Assembly (NCBI RefSeq): GCF_000972845.2
Contig: NC_040016.1
Coordinates: forward strand, 17,923,732-17,987,731
Length of the DNA stretch: 64,000 bases
Direction of reading: 5' to 3'
Source: Larimichthys crocea
Taxonomy: Eukaryota; Chordata; Actinopteri; Sciaenidae
Positions 62,501-64,000 of this stretch are shown here, piece after piece (within the stretch, counting starts at the first letter, position 1; every line of letters begins with the position of its first letter). The translations under genes and the position numbers were made by a program. A model generated the notes under the pieces. The model did not search any database, was not told the DNA's origin, and was given only the letters and a program-made list of their open reading frames with translations.

Positions 62501-63651
62501 CAGTACATCAGTACTGATTAAATGCTCTTTGGCCAGTCTCATTTTTTCTTTCTTGGTGTGTCTGTGTGCATGATTTCTTGTCCTGCTTTTAAAAAATGTG
62601 GTAGATAATTAAATAGCCACACAAAAAAACAACCCTGGAACTTTGGGGATGTTTGGCACATGGTCGTGGAGACGAATACTTAATTGTTTTTCAGTGTAGG
62701 TGGTGAGTCAGTTTTCACATGTGAGCTCCACACAAATGTCTTTTTATTTGTGTTTTTATAAATCCTGACACATTCAGGAATCCTCCAGACACTTTTGTGG
62801 TCCTGGTGCACTAACTTTTAATCAATAGCAATATTGTGAAATAACACCAACTATTGCAAAAAGGCAAAATAAAAGAGCAAGCGGCACAAAGTGGTCGAGT
62901 TTTGACAGCAGCTGAACCCAAGCCACCAGTCGTTTGCTATAAATTGAATGTGGGGGAATAGAAGAACGATTTATTGTCATGACACCGCAACCGTTTTGAA
63001 TTTAACAATGTGTTAATAATAATATGAATTCATATTTTTTGTTCTGGGACAGTATGGACAACAGAAATGTTCAAATTTATGCACACGTCATCAAAGAAAT
63101 AAATGGTGTGTAGCAATCCCAGATGGTGTTTTTTTGTATTTCCATTTCAGATTGTTCTCATTAAAAGATGACTAATGTACACACTTCTATTAAAAAAATT
63201 ATATCATGCCACTGTGTCAAAACCAGTTGAACCAGTTAATGGCCGATGTAAAATATTTTGAGTATCTGGTTTTGTTCCTCATTTTCTTAAAATGTGTTTT
63301 TATCATTTTATAATCCTGATTTATAATTTGCTGAGTTAGCCGCAGGACAACAGCTGCACGAAAGCGCGTCAGGATGAAGTCAGTCATGATGAATTGAACG
63401 CTGTGTCATATTCGAACACATTTCTGAACTTTTAAAATGAGCTGCTGGTCATGTAGTTAGTAATGGCCTTCTTCAGTCAAGGTCAAAGTTAAATGGTCAG
63501 GATTTTATTTAACCTCTCGGCCACTGGGAAGTTTCTGTCCTCGGACTCACCTCCTTTTTTCCCTTTTCTTTCTCTTTTCATTTTTCCCCTCTCTGTTTTT
63601 ATTAGATTATTCCTTTGTGCCTTTGCCTCTCTGTTTTTTGAAACCTTACCA

Positions 63652-63738
63652 CTCTTGTTAATGACAAGCTGCGGGTTCAGGTTGGGGTTGCTGTGGTGGG
63701 GTGGGGGCCACATTTGGTTCAGTCCTGTGTTATCCATT
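63652..63738 (-). CDS. Possible minus-strand first coding exon of an unidentified gene
   Basis: On the minus strand an ATG at about 63738 opens MDNTGLNQMWPPPHHSNPNL and continues to LVINKSG, then meets a good donor (AGTG|GTAAGG). Codon usage is C-rich at third positions, unlike the surrounding intron, and the frame is open upstream to about 63965. I do not recognise the protein. It could be the 5' end of a gene antisense to rarg or a chance frame; no partner exon is visible. Confidence 0.25.
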
Positions 63739-64000
63739 GAAGGTGGCAGGAGGGGCTGTGACTTTGGGTTTTTGACCCCAGATTCTTTATTTTTACTAGG
63801 AAGGGATCCAAGGATGGAGCAGTTGATGTGAATAGCTGCCCAAGGTGACTGGATCCCAATAAAGAGGCCGTCAGCCTGGCCGGGGGCCTCCTTCCCATCC
63901 CAGACACAACCTTTATAGGGCCGCTTATGAGCCTGGGCAACTATTAAACCCTGTCCAGCCTGCACTGAGGAATTTAGGGCCAGGAAACAAGGGAGTGGGG

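Larger units (their letters stand above)
54840..63500 (+). other. rarg intron downstream of the gamma-2 exon, no coding exon seen
   Basis: I looked for the common exons (VETQ, CFVCNDKSSGYHYG, CEGCKGFF) and found none. It contains GT/CA tracts at 54887-54926, 57038-57091, 57248-57290 and 59546-59579, poly-C near 57594-57604, and a GGA run near 59789-59806. The window therefore ends inside the gene. Confidence 0.6.

Overview
The window is vertebrate nuclear DNA, almost certainly from a ray-finned (teleost, perciform-like) fish. The genes are split into short exons with canonical GT/AG junctions, introns are compact, CA/GT and GA microsatellites are abundant, and several interspersed repeats are of kinds common in spiny-rayed fish. 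There are no bacterial-type operons, CRISPR arrays or phage genes. Nearly all long open frames outside the exons described here are chance frames in introns, repeats or low-complexity DNA.

Three genes can be read. (1) Minus strand, 4465-2010: a complete 12-exon faim2-like gene (Lifeguard/TMBIM family), 255 codons, with an unusually short N-terminus. (2) Minus strand, 18207-9369: a complete 8-exon Rev-erb nuclear receptor, 577 codons, with DNA-binding domain, long hinge, and a ligand-binding domain that keeps both presumed haem ligands and stops before helix 12. Linkage to rarg identifies it best as nr1d4 (Rev-erb gamma), the third NR1D ohnolog, absent from mammals. (3) Plus strand, from about 43.4 kb (perhaps 31.7 or 40.4 kb) past the right edge: the 5' part of rarg. 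Only the two alternative A-domain exons, RAR-gamma-1 (43682-43850) and RAR-gamma-2 (54695-54839), are in the window. The common exons with the zinc fingers and ligand-binding domain lie beyond base 64000.

Layout: 1-1290 intergenic with a repeat; 1295-4465 faim2; 4466-8320 intergenic; 8320-18207 nr1d4; 18208-21000 nr1d4 upstream region; 21000-31680 intergenic and repeat-rich; 31680-43438 probable rarg upstream/5' intron DNA; 43439-54839 the rarg alternative first coding exons; 54840-64000 rarg intron, with a possible unidentified minus-strand exon near 63.65-63.74 kb. nr1d4 and rarg are divergent and share the 21-43 kb interval.

Main points for a second look: (a) 43620-47181 and 47192-50815 are two copies of one locus on either side of a 10-N gap, best explained as two overlapping contigs that were never merged, so the second RAR-gamma-1 exon is an artefact; (b) the right-hand copy contains both the filled and the empty site of a small hAT element, implying a segregating insertion; (c) CACGTG E-boxes are strongly clustered over nr1d4 intron 1 and its upstream DNA, with a perfect ROR/Rev-erb element at 20821, fitting clock control and autoregulation; (d) a nuclear-receptor half-site cluster sits directly upstream of a TATA-like box at 40.43-40.47 kb, a possible extra rarg promoter.
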